Of a stretch of 9,201 nucleotides of DNA, positions 1 through 6,058 are shown in pieces (positions within the stretch are counted from its first letter, which is position 1; each line of letters begins with the position of its first letter). Origin of the DNA: Porphyrobacter sp. (GTDB lineage Bacteria; Pseudomonadota; Alphaproteobacteria; Sphingomonadales; Sphingomonadaceae); contig JAGKSZ010000022.1 of assembly GCA_018991295.1 (NCBI GenBank), positions 1 to 9,201 of the forward strand, read 5' to 3'. Below the pieces are notes generated by a model. It was not told the origin of the DNA. It was given only the letters and a program-made list of their open reading frames with translations, and searched no databases. A program made the position numbers and the translations under genes.

Positions 1-597
1 GGCCTGTTCGAGGCGCGGCGCGAAACGCTGATCCTGTTCGGCATCGGGGTGCTGGCCGCGCTGGCGGGTGCGTGTGTGTGGCTGCGCCCGCCAGTGATCG
101 CCCCTGCCGAGGAAGGCCGCCGCCTGATCGATTCGATCGGCTGGGCGGCGATCCTGCCGCAGATGCTCGCCGCGCTGGGCGCAGTCTTTGCAGCGGCAGG
201 CGTGGGCGAGATCATTGGCGGGCTGGCAGGCGGCATCATCCCCGAAGGCTCGGTGTTCCTGACCGTGGTGGTTTTCGCTGCCGGGATGGCGGGTTTCACG
301 ATGATCATGGGCAACGCCTTTGCCGCCTTCCCGGTGATGGCCGCTGCAATCGGCATCCCGCTGCTGATCGGGCAATATGGCGGCAATCCGGCGGTGATCG
401 GCGCGGTCGGGATGCTCGCAGGCTTCTGCGGCACGCTGCTCACGCCGATGGCGGCCAATTTCAACATCGTGCCCGCCGCGCTGCTCGAACTGAAGGACCA
501 GAACGCGGTGATCCGCCAGCAGATCGGCACGGCGGTGCCCCTGTGGGCGTGCAACGTGCTGATCATCTATGTGGGGGCCTTCTGGCTGTGGAACTGA
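1..597 (+). CDS. DUF979 family membrane protein (partial, 5' end outside window)
   Basis: The reading frame is open from the first base and ends with TGA at 595-597, giving 198 residues of C-terminal sequence; the family is about 300 residues, so roughly the first third is missing. Several hydrophobic stretches are visible (about residues 9-30, 45-68, 80-100, 105-120, 130-155 and 180-196), so it is an inner-membrane protein. The block GNAFAAFPVM followed by GGNPAVIG, then CGTLLTPMAANFNIVPAALLEL, is the signature I recognise for DUF979. Family knowledge: DUF979 is usually encoded beside DUF969, the two being putative subunits of a permease, and often near DUF2891 or pyrrolidone-carboxylate peptidase genes. 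Here DUF2891 follows with a 10-base overlap; DUF969 would be expected just left of the window. The substrate is unknown; a peptide- or 5-oxoproline-type substrate is only an inference from such neighbourhoods. Confidence 0.85.
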   Translation, partial: GLFEARRETLILFGIGVLAALAGACVWLRPPVIAPAEEGRRLIDSIGWAAILPQMLAALGAVFAAAGVGEIIGGLAGGIIPEGSVFLTVVVFAAGMAGFTMIMGNAFAAFPVMAAAIGIPLLIGQYGGNPAVIGAVGMLAGFCGTLLTPMAANFNIVPAALLELKDQNAVIRQQIGTAVPLWACNVLIIYVGAFWLWN

Positions 598-1583
598 ACG
601 AGGATACCGCCCGCCGCTTTGCGGGGATTGCGCTCGGCCATGTGACCCGCGCCTTCCCTTACAAGGACGATCACGTCTTCACCGGCCCCGATGACCTGCG
701 CCTGCCGCAAGCGGCGCATCCGGTGTTTTTCGGCAGCTTCGACTGGCATTCCTGCGTCCACGGCTGGTGGACCCTGCTGACGCTCAGGCGGCTTTACCCG
801 CAAATGCCCGAGGCGGCGCAGATCGAAGCATTGGCCGATACGACCTTCACCCAAGCGAAGCTCGCGGTGGAGCTGGCCTATCTGGACCGGCCCTTGGCCC
901 GAGGGTTCGAGCGGCCCTATGGCTGGGGCTGGCTGATGTATCTCCACCACGAGGCTGCACGCCATGACGATGCGCCGTGGGCCGAGCGGCTTGAACCGCT
1001 CGCCCGTGCCTTTGCCGCAGGCTTGCGCGATTACCTCAAGATCCTCACCTATCCGATCACGGTCGGCACGCACTTCAACACCGCTTTTGCACTGGTGCTG
1101 GCGCGGCGCTGGGCGCTGGACCGCGATCCCGATCTGGTGGTGCTGATCGACGATTGGGCATCACGCGCCTTCGCCCACCACCGCGACTATGCCGGATGGG
1201 AGCCGGGGGGCGATGAATTCCTCTCCCCCGTGCTCACTGCCGCGCTGCTGATGAGCGAGGTGATGCCGCATCTGGCCTTTGCCCCGTGGTTTGAGGCGTT
1301 GGTGGAGGCGAACGGCTGGCTGCTGCGCGAATGCCGCCCTGTCACCGTGTCGGACCGCAGCGATGGCAAGATCGCGCATCTTGATGGCCTCAACCTCAGC
1401 CGTGCATGGTGCCTCAGCGATATCGCCCGCGCCTTGGGGCGCAGCGAGGCTTCAGACCCGCTGATGCGCCTTGCCAACCTGCACCTTGCCGCCGCCATGC
1501 CGCACGTTGCGGGCGATTATATGGGCGAACACTGGCTGGCGAGCTTTGCGCTGCTGGCGCTGGTGCCCAAAGCCCCGGCGTAA
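588..1583 (+). CDS. DUF2891 family protein
   Basis: This is a protein of 331 residues with the hallmarks of DUF2891: a DWHSCVHGWW block (residues 52-61, family form DWHSsVHGhW), RPYGWGW (about 109-115), THFNTAF, WEPGGDEFLSP (from W204) and HLDGLNLSRAW (from H264). The frame is open further upstream, but that part lies inside the DUF979 gene and is a shadow, being rich in Arg, Asp and Gly. I chose the GTG at 588, which overlaps the DUF979 stop by 10 bases, has a G-run at 573-577 as a possible ribosome binding site, and gives the usual family length. No signal peptide or membrane segment is seen, so it should be cytoplasmic. The many conserved His, Trp and Asp residues suggest an enzyme, but no reaction is known to me. 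The overlap suggests translation coupled to DUF979. Confidence 0.88.
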   Translation: MELNEDTARRFAGIALGHVTRAFPYKDDHVFTGPDDLRLPQAAHPVFFGSFDWHSCVHGWWTLLTLRRLYPQMPEAAQIEALADTTFTQAKLAVELAYLDRPLARGFERPYGWGWLMYLHHEAARHDDAPWAERLEPLARAFAAGLRDYLKILTYPITVGTHFNTAFALVLARRWALDRDPDLVVLIDDWASRAFAHHRDYAGWEPGGDEFLSPVLTAALLMSEVMPHLAFAPWFEALVEANGWLLRECRPVTVSDRSDGKIAHLDGLNLSRAWCLSDIARALGRSEASDPLMRLANLHLAAAMPHVAGDYMGEHWLASFALLALVPKAPA

Positions 1584-1592
1584 GGTCTTGAC

Positions 1593-1616
1593 GGGCGCGG
1601 CAAGTTGACCGCGCCC
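1593..1616 (+). terminator. Strong GC hairpin after the DUF2891 stop, probable end of the first operon
   Basis: GGGCGCGG at 1593-1600 and CCGCGCCC at 1609-1616 form a perfect 8-bp stem with an 8-base loop, starting 10 bases after the TAA stop. There is no proper T-run after it (CTGCGTCTGTT), so it is not a classical intrinsic terminator. It may be a weak terminator, a partial block before the next gene, or a 3' end stabiliser. The loop and the start of the right arm contain TTGACC (1605-1610), which resembles a -35 box, but I see no matching -10 at normal spacing. Confidence 0.45.
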
Positions 1617-1666
1617 CTGCGTCTGTTAGCCTCCCCTGTAACAAGCCCTGTCAAACGGGGCGGCAA

Positions 1667-1676
1667 AAGGGGAGGG
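1667..1676 (+). promoter_or_regulatory. Ribosome binding site that fixes the TTG start at 1681
   Basis: AAGGGGAGGG contains a strong GGAGG core (1671-1675) five bases before TTG at 1681. An ATG in the same frame lies at 1699, but starting there would remove the conserved N-terminal residues (LQGMD) of the acyltransferase family, so the TTG is preferred. Confidence 0.7.
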
Positions 1677-1680
1677 AACC

Positions 1681-3186
1681 TTGCGCCAATTGCAGGGAAT
1701 GGATGCGTCCTTCGTGGCGCTCGAAACGCGCAATTCGCCGATGCATATCGGCTCGATCCTTGTCTATAATCCTGAAACTGCGCCCGGCAGCTTCGTGCGC
1801 TTCAAGGACATCCTGCAATTCATCGGGCAGCGCGCGCAATTGAGCCGCACCATGCGCCAGCGGCTGGTGCGGGTGCCCTTTGATCTGGATTATCCGTACT
1901 GGGTGGAAGACCCGGATTTCGATCTTGAATATCACGTCCGGCACGTCGCCCTACCCAAGCCCGGCGATTGGCGGCAGCTGTGCATTCAGGCGGCGCGGAT
2001 CTTTGCCCGGCCATTGGATCTTGATCGCCCGCCATGGGAGTTCACCTTGGTCGAAGGGCTGGATAACGTCCCGGGCGTTGCCCCCGGCAGCTTCGCGATG
2101 GTCACCAAGGTCCACCATGCCGCGATTGACGGGATGAGCGGGATCGATCTGATGGAGGCGCTGCATACCCTCAGCCCCAATGATCCGCCCCCCTCCAAGC
2201 CCGACAATTGGAAGCCCGAACGCATCCCCAACCCCATAGAATTGCTGGGCAAAAGCTATTTCAACGCAGTCACCAATCCGCTGAAACAGCTGGAAGTTGC
2301 CGCCAAGGCTGCGCCGGGGCTGGCGAAGGCCATCAAAGGTCTGGTGGTCAAGGATTTCACCGTCAGCGCCGATATGCTGGCGCCCAAATCGCGCTTCAAC
2401 CGCGCCATTTCCCCGCACCGCGTGGTCGAGGGGCGCAGCTTCAAGCTCGCGGACATCAAGGCGATCCGGGCGCTGGCCGATGGCGCGAAGGTCAATGACG
2501 TGTTCCTCGCGATCATCGGCGGGGCTATGCGGCGCTATCTGCTCGCCAAGGACGATCTGCCCAAGAAAACGCTGACCGCGATGGCCCCGATCTCGGTGCG
2601 TTCGACCGGCGAGAAAGGCGACATGGGCAATCAGGTCGCCGCGATGATCGCGCCCCTGGGCACCCATATCGAAGACCCGGCCGAGCGGCTCGCCTTTGTC
2701 TATTCGCAGACCGCCAATTCCAAGGCGATGTCCGATGCCATCGGTGCGCGCAACATGACCGAAATGAGCAAGGTTTCCCCGGCCCTGTTCATGGCGCTGG
2801 GCGCGCAGCTCTATACCCGTCTCGGCCTTGCCAATCGCGGGGTCGCGCCGCCGTTCACCACGGTGGTCACCAATGTGCCGGGGCCGCCGGTGCCGATCCA
2901 CTTTGCAGGCGCACGGCTGGAAAGCATGATGGGCCTCTTGTGCCTCACCGATGGCCTTGGCCTTGGCCATGTGGTGCAATCCTATTGCGATGAGGCGACC
3001 ATCGCCTTCACCGCCGACCGCGAACTGCTCCCCGATCCCGATTTTTACGTCGCCTGTATCGAGGAAAGCTTTGCACAATTGCTGGCCGCAACCAAACCCG
3101 CTGCTGCTGCGCCCAAGGCAAAAGCGAAGGCCAAGCCCAAGGCCCCGGCCAAGCGGCAGACCAAGATTGGGGCCAAGCGGGCATGA
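1681..3186 (+). CDS. Wax ester synthase/diacylglycerol acyltransferase (WS/DGAT family)
   Basis: The protein has 501 residues. It shows the family's active-site motif HHxxxDG as HHAAIDG (H145, H146, D150, G151), the preceding PLDLDRPPWE block (111-120), the ND motif in VNDVFLAIIGGAMRRYL (N272-D273), a PISVR...GNQVA segment, and TNVPGPPVP (N398 region). The N-terminal LQGMDASFVALE...PMHIG is also typical. Family members esterify long-chain alcohols or diacylglycerol with fatty acyl-CoA, giving wax esters or triacylglycerol at the inner face of the membrane. Residues 472-501 are an added Lys/Ala/Pro tail with nine Lys and two Arg, not part of the fold. The gene opens a new unit 97 bases after DUF2891, and its stop overlaps an ATG in the frame of the next gene. 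Substrate choice (wax ester, triacylglycerol or another acceptor) cannot be read from sequence. Confidence 0.92.
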   Translation: MRQLQGMDASFVALETRNSPMHIGSILVYNPETAPGSFVRFKDILQFIGQRAQLSRTMRQRLVRVPFDLDYPYWVEDPDFDLEYHVRHVALPKPGDWRQLCIQAARIFARPLDLDRPPWEFTLVEGLDNVPGVAPGSFAMVTKVHHAAIDGMSGIDLMEALHTLSPNDPPPSKPDNWKPERIPNPIELLGKSYFNAVTNPLKQLEVAAKAAPGLAKAIKGLVVKDFTVSADMLAPKSRFNRAISPHRVVEGRSFKLADIKAIRALADGAKVNDVFLAIIGGAMRRYLLAKDDLPKKTLTAMAPISVRSTGEKGDMGNQVAAMIAPLGTHIEDPAERLAFVYSQTANSKAMSDAIGARNMTEMSKVSPALFMALGAQLYTRLGLANRGVAPPFTTVVTNVPGPPVPIHFAGARLESMMGLLCLTDGLGLGHVVQSYCDEATIAFTADRELLPDPDFYVACIEESFAQLLAATKPAAAAPKAKAKAKPKAPAKRQTKIGAKRA

Positions 3187-3221
3187 CCGCCCGAAAGCCC
3201 CGCAACACAAAGGATTCCCCG

Positions 3222-4031
3222 ATGGCGACAATGGCAGCCGTAGAAGCCGAATTTGACCGTGCGGCGCGCCCGCCCAACCGGTTCTGGACCTTCGCCGAAG
3301 GGCGCGCGATGTTCGAACTGGGGGCCTTTTACATGAGCCGCCCTTTCCTTGCCGGCCTGCCTCGGGGCGATGGCCATGCGGTGCAGGTGCTGCCCGGGTT
3401 CATGGCCACCAACACCTCCACCGTGCCCTTGCGGCGCTTGCTGAATGATCTGGGCTATGATGCGCATGGCTGGGACAGCGGGCGCAATGTGCGGGTGGAT
3501 AATGCCCTGATTTCCCGGCTTGAGGCGCAGCTTGCGCGGTTGAACGACAAGACCGGGCGCAAGGTTTCGCTGGTCGGCTGGAGCCTCGGCGGGGTGCTGG
3601 CGCGCGAGCTTGCCAAGCTCCACCCGGACCGGGTGCGGCTGGTCATCAGCCTCGGCAGCCCGATTTCCGATGACCGCGGCCACACCAGCGCGGCACGCCT
3701 GTTCGAACTGCTGAACGGCAAGGAGCCCGAAGCGATGCAGGGCGGGCGCTTTCGCGGGCTGGATATGGCACCGCCGGTGCCCACCACCTCGATCCTCACC
3801 AAGACCGATGGCATCGTCCACTGGCGCGGATCGGTGCAGAAGCCGCAGTCGACGCCGACCGAGAATATCGAGGTCTATGCCAGCCATTGCGGGCTTGGCG
3901 TGAACCCTTCCGTGATGATCGCGATTGCTGACCGGCTGGCCCAGACCGAAGGCACATGGACGCCGTTTGATCCGCCGCTGGCGATCCAGTGGATGTTCCC
4001 GCGCACATCGCTGGATGAATTGACAGTGTGA
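3222..4031 (+). CDS. Alpha/beta hydrolase (esterase/lipase-like)
   Basis: This protein of 269 residues has an alpha/beta-hydrolase core: QVLPGFMA (oxyanion region), the nucleophile elbow GWSLGG with S121, a likely acid D196 in TKTDGIVHW and a likely base H222 in ASHCGLG. No signal peptide is evident, so it is probably cytoplasmic. I chose the ATG at 3222 because AAAGGA (3209-3214) lies seven bases upstream. An in-frame ATG at 3183 overlaps the acyltransferase stop as ATGA and would add 13 residues (MTARKPRNTKDSP); its binding site is weak, but it cannot be excluded. Placement directly after a WS/DGAT gene suggests a role in hydrolysing or remodelling acyl esters, such as returning stored neutral lipid to fatty acids; that is inference from context. 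It could equally act on another ester. Confidence 0.85.
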   Translation: MATMAAVEAEFDRAARPPNRFWTFAEGRAMFELGAFYMSRPFLAGLPRGDGHAVQVLPGFMATNTSTVPLRRLLNDLGYDAHGWDSGRNVRVDNALISRLEAQLARLNDKTGRKVSLVGWSLGGVLARELAKLHPDRVRLVISLGSPISDDRGHTSAARLFELLNGKEPEAMQGGRFRGLDMAPPVPTTSILTKTDGIVHWRGSVQKPQSTPTENIEVYASHCGLGVNPSVMIAIADRLAQTEGTWTPFDPPLAIQWMFPRTSLDELTV

Positions 4032-4044
4032 TTGCCGAAACATA

Positions 4045-4057
4045 GGCTGGTCCAGCC
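4045..4057. promoter_or_regulatory. 13-bp perfect palindrome touching the tetR start codon
   Basis: GGCTGG (4045-4050), a central T, and CCAGCC (4052-4057) form a perfect palindrome that ends at the base before the ATG at 4058. It covers the place where a ribosome binding site should be, and no good GGAGG-type site is present. It could be an operator for self-control by the TetR product, or a small hairpin (GGCT/AGCC) limiting translation. Chance occurrence in GC-rich DNA is possible. Confidence 0.3.
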
Positions 4058-4660
4058 ATGACCACGCCAGATATCCTGACCCCCGCCCATGATGGCCGCC
4101 ATGCGCGCAGCCGTTCAAGCCGGGCGAAAATCGTGGCCGCGATGCTCGATCTGGTCGCCCGCGGGGAAGTTTCGCCCAGCGCCGCGCAGGTGGCCGAAGT
4201 GGCAGGCGTGGGCCTGAGGTCCGTGTTCCGCCACTTTGCCGATATGGACGCGCTCTACCGCGAAATGGCCGCCGCGATCGAGGCGCAGGTGCTCCCGATC
4301 CTGCTGCGCGCGCCCGAAGGTGCAACCTGGCAAGCGCGCCTGTTCGATATCGCCGCGCGCCGTGCGGTGATCTTCGAGACGATCATGCCTTTTCGCATAT
4401 CGGCCAATCTCCGCCGCTTCGATTCCGCCTTTCTGATGGACGGATACCGCCGCCAGCTGCGGCTGGAAGCCGAGGCGCTGGCCGCGCATCTGCCCGAGGC
4501 TGTGCGCGCCGATGCCGATGGTGCGCGCGGGCTCAATGTGATCCTCAGCTTCAGCACATGGCGGCTGTTGCGCCACGATCAGAACCTGCCCCCCGACGCC
4601 GCGGCAGCGGTGGTGCGGCGGATGCTGGGCGATGCGCTGGCACGCTGGCCGCAGGATTGA
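4058..4660 (+). CDS. TetR-family transcriptional regulator
   Basis: The protein has 200 residues, a usual TetR length. The N-terminal DNA-binding domain spans about residues 20-68: helix 1 (SRAKIVAAMLDLVARG), then the helix-turn-helix SAAQVAEVAGVGLRSVFRHF (41-60), followed by the typical DMDALYREM. The rest is a helical ligand-binding and dimerisation domain that cannot be assigned to a ligand; it is rich in Ala, Leu and Arg. The gene lies 26 bases after the alpha/beta hydrolase and 55 bases before the dehalogenase, all on one strand, so it probably regulates one or both neighbours, responding perhaps to a fatty acyl or halogenated ligand (inference). Candidate binding sites are the palindrome at 4045-4057 and the inverted repeat at 4677-4693. 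There is no evidence of truncation. Confidence 0.9.
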   Translation: MTTPDILTPAHDGRHARSRSSRAKIVAAMLDLVARGEVSPSAAQVAEVAGVGLRSVFRHFADMDALYREMAAAIEAQVLPILLRAPEGATWQARLFDIAARRAVIFETIMPFRISANLRRFDSAFLMDGYRRQLRLEAEALAAHLPEAVRADADGARGLNVILSFSTWRLLRHDQNLPPDAAAAVVRRMLGDALARWPQD

Positions 4661-4671
4661 CGCAGGTCGGA

Positions 4672-4693
4672 TATAATGGCACGATAAATGCCA
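4672..4693 (+). promoter_or_regulatory. TATAAT box with inverted repeat TGGCA-N7-TGCCA, candidate promoter/operator of the dehalogenase unit
   Basis: A perfect TATAAT lies at 4672-4677 in otherwise GC-rich DNA. It shares its final T with a 17-bp inverted repeat, TGGCA (4677-4681), seven bases, TGCCA (4689-4693). An operator right after a -10 box would block transcription, which suits a TetR-type repressor encoded just upstream. The -35 is unclear: TTGACG at 4657-4662 is only 9 bases from the -10, too close for a standard promoter, so this is a candidate only. Confidence 0.4.
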
Positions 4694-4700
4694 ATTCAAA

Positions 4701-4710
4701 AAGGGGGAGA
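4701..4710 (+). promoter_or_regulatory. Ribosome binding site for the GTG start at 4716
   Basis: AAGGGGGAGA ends five bases before GTG at 4716. The resulting N-terminus, MKVLRTPDEAF, matches the start expected for DhlA-like dehalogenases and places the catalytic residues at the DhlA numbers, which supports this start. Confidence 0.65.
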
Positions 4711-4715
4711 TTGCC

Positions 4716-5624
4716 GTGAAGGTCCTGCGCACGCCGGATGAGGCTTTTGCCGGCATTGCCGATTTCCCCTTTGCGCCCCATTATCACGAGGTCCGGGACG
4801 GCCGGACCGGCACGCCACTGCGCATCCACTATATCGACGAAGGGCCCCGCGATGCGCCGGTTGTGCTGATGATGCATGGCGAGCCGACCTGGTGCTACCT
4901 CTACCGCCACATGATCGGCCCCGTGGTCGCCGCCGGATACCGGGTGATCGCGCCTGATCTGGTCGGCTTCGGCAAATCCGACAAGCCTGCCGCCAAGACC
5001 GATTATTCCTATGCCGCCCACGTCGATTGGATGCGCCAATGGCTTGAGGGGCTGGACCTATCCGACATCACGCTCGCCTGTCAGGACTGGGGTTCGCTGA
5101 TTGGCCTCAGGCTGGTGGCTGCCATGCCGCAGCGGTTCCGCGCCGTGGCGCTTTCCAATGGCGGCCTTCCCGAAGGCGGCCCGGCCCCGCGCGCCTTTGC
5201 GATCTGGCGGGCGTTCTCCAAGTGGAGCCCGCTTTTCCCGATCGGCAAGATCATCGCCAAGGGCACCAAGCGCGGCCTTTCGGCAGAAGAAATCGCCGCC
5301 TATGACGCGCCCTTCCCGGATGCGAGTTACAAGGCCGGGGCGCGGATTTTCCCGAGCTTTGTGCCCTTCGAAGGCACCCCCGCCGTGCCCGATCAGAAAG
5401 CGGCGTGGGCCGTGCTCGACCAGTGGCACAAGCCCTTCCTTTGCGCCTTTTCCGATGGCGATCCGATCACCCGCACGGGCGAGACGCGCTTCATCGGCCG
5501 TGTCCCCGGCACATCGGGTCAGGCCCACCGCCAGCTGCGCGGCGGGCATTTCATTCAGGAAGACGACCCGCAGGGCTTTGTCTCTGCCATCCTCGATGTT
5601 GCCGCAGCAGGAGCCCCGCAATGA
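4716..5624 (+). CDS. Haloalkane dehalogenase, subfamily HLD-I (DhlA-like)
   Basis: This protein of 302 residues is an alpha/beta hydrolase that cleaves carbon-halogen bonds with water, giving an alcohol, halide and a proton. Visible features: RTPDEAF and FPFAPHYHE at the N-terminus; HGEPTW with E56; nucleophile D124 followed by halide-binding W125 in CQDWGS; cap Trp candidates W164 and W170 for the second halide contact; acid D249 in SDGDPIT; base H278 in GGHFIQE. E56, D124 and W125 carry the same numbers as in Xanthobacter DhlA, and YDAPFPDASYKAGAR is a strong HLD-I block. No signal peptide is present, so it should be cytoplasmic. The natural substrate is not readable; some relatives are weakly active on halides, so dehalogenase is a family call. 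It opens a three-gene set joined by ATGA overlaps to DUF1330 and the sulfatase. Confidence 0.9.
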   Translation: MKVLRTPDEAFAGIADFPFAPHYHEVRDGRTGTPLRIHYIDEGPRDAPVVLMMHGEPTWCYLYRHMIGPVVAAGYRVIAPDLVGFGKSDKPAAKTDYSYAAHVDWMRQWLEGLDLSDITLACQDWGSLIGLRLVAAMPQRFRAVALSNGGLPEGGPAPRAFAIWRAFSKWSPLFPIGKIIAKGTKRGLSAEEIAAYDAPFPDASYKAGARIFPSFVPFEGTPAVPDQKAAWAVLDQWHKPFLCAFSDGDPITRTGETRFIGRVPGTSGQAHRQLRGGHFIQEDDPQGFVSAILDVAAAGAPQ

Positions 5625-6058
5625 TTGTCACCAATGCCCTCCACCCCCGGCCCGAACAGGCGATGGCCTTTTTTGCAGCCGATGATGGCACGCCCATGTG
5701 CATGGTCAATCTGCTGAAATTCCGCGAAAAGGCCGCCTATGCCGATGGATCAGAGCCCGATCTGACCGGGCGTGAGGCCTATGCCCGCTATGCCGAGGGC
5801 GTGCGCGCCTGCCTTGCGGCAGTGGGCGGCACGGTGCGCTTCAGCGGCGCGGTTACGGGTCTGCTGCTGGGTGAGGCCGAGGAACTGTGGGATATGGTGG
5901 CGATTGCTGAATATCCGTCCCGCAAGGCGATGCTCACGATGGTGCAATCACCCGAATATCAGGCGATCACCCGGCACCGCGATGCCGGGCTGGCAGGCCA
6001 GCTCAACATCTGCACGCGTGCCAGTGCCGGGGCCAATACCGTGGCCCAAGGCGCATGA
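5621..6058 (+). CDS. DUF1330 domain-containing protein
   Basis: The protein has 145 residues. The ATG at 5621 overlaps the dehalogenase stop (ATGA), and CAGGAG (5608-5613) lies seven bases upstream, so translation is well supported and probably coupled. DUF1330 signs are MVNLLKFR (28-35), LTGREAYARY (48-57), then the segment WDMVAIAEYPSRKAMLTM and SPEYQAITRHRDAGLAGQ near the C-terminus. The family has a dimeric ferredoxin-like alpha/beta-barrel fold; its function is unsettled and no catalytic residue is agreed. It is cytoplasmic, with no signal or membrane segment. Its position between a dehalogenase and a sulfatase suggests a supporting role in the same pathway, such as a small isomerase, monooxygenase-like or binding protein, but this is inference only. 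Confidence 0.88.
   Translation: MIVTNALHPRPEQAMAFFAADDGTPMCMVNLLKFREKAAYADGSEPDLTGREAYARYAEGVRACLAAVGGTVRFSGAVTGLLLGEAEELWDMVAIAEYPSRKAMLTMVQSPEYQAITRHRDAGLAGQLNICTRASAGANTVAQGA

Noticed and set aside
72..587. In-frame extension of the DUF2891 gene to a start near 72
   Set aside because: It lies wholly inside DUF979 in another frame, has an Arg/Asp/Gly-rich shadow composition, and the family match begins only after 588.
1605..1643. TTGACC with TGTAAC as a promoter for the acyltransferase, and TGTTA-N10-TAACA (1624-1643) as an operator
   Set aside because: The spacing from TTGACC to TGTAAC is 26 bases, too long, and no good -10 exists at 16-18. The 5-base arms of the inverted repeat are too short to call on their own.
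1951..3231. Long open frame on the minus strand (426 codons) opposite the acyltransferase
   Set aside because: It is antisense to a clear WS/DGAT gene, rich in Arg, Gly and His, with no recognisable motif; such frames arise from GC-rich third positions.
3045..4325. Long minus-strand open frame (426 codons) across the hydrolase and regulator
   Set aside because: It spans the junctions of three supported plus-strand genes and shows no family features.
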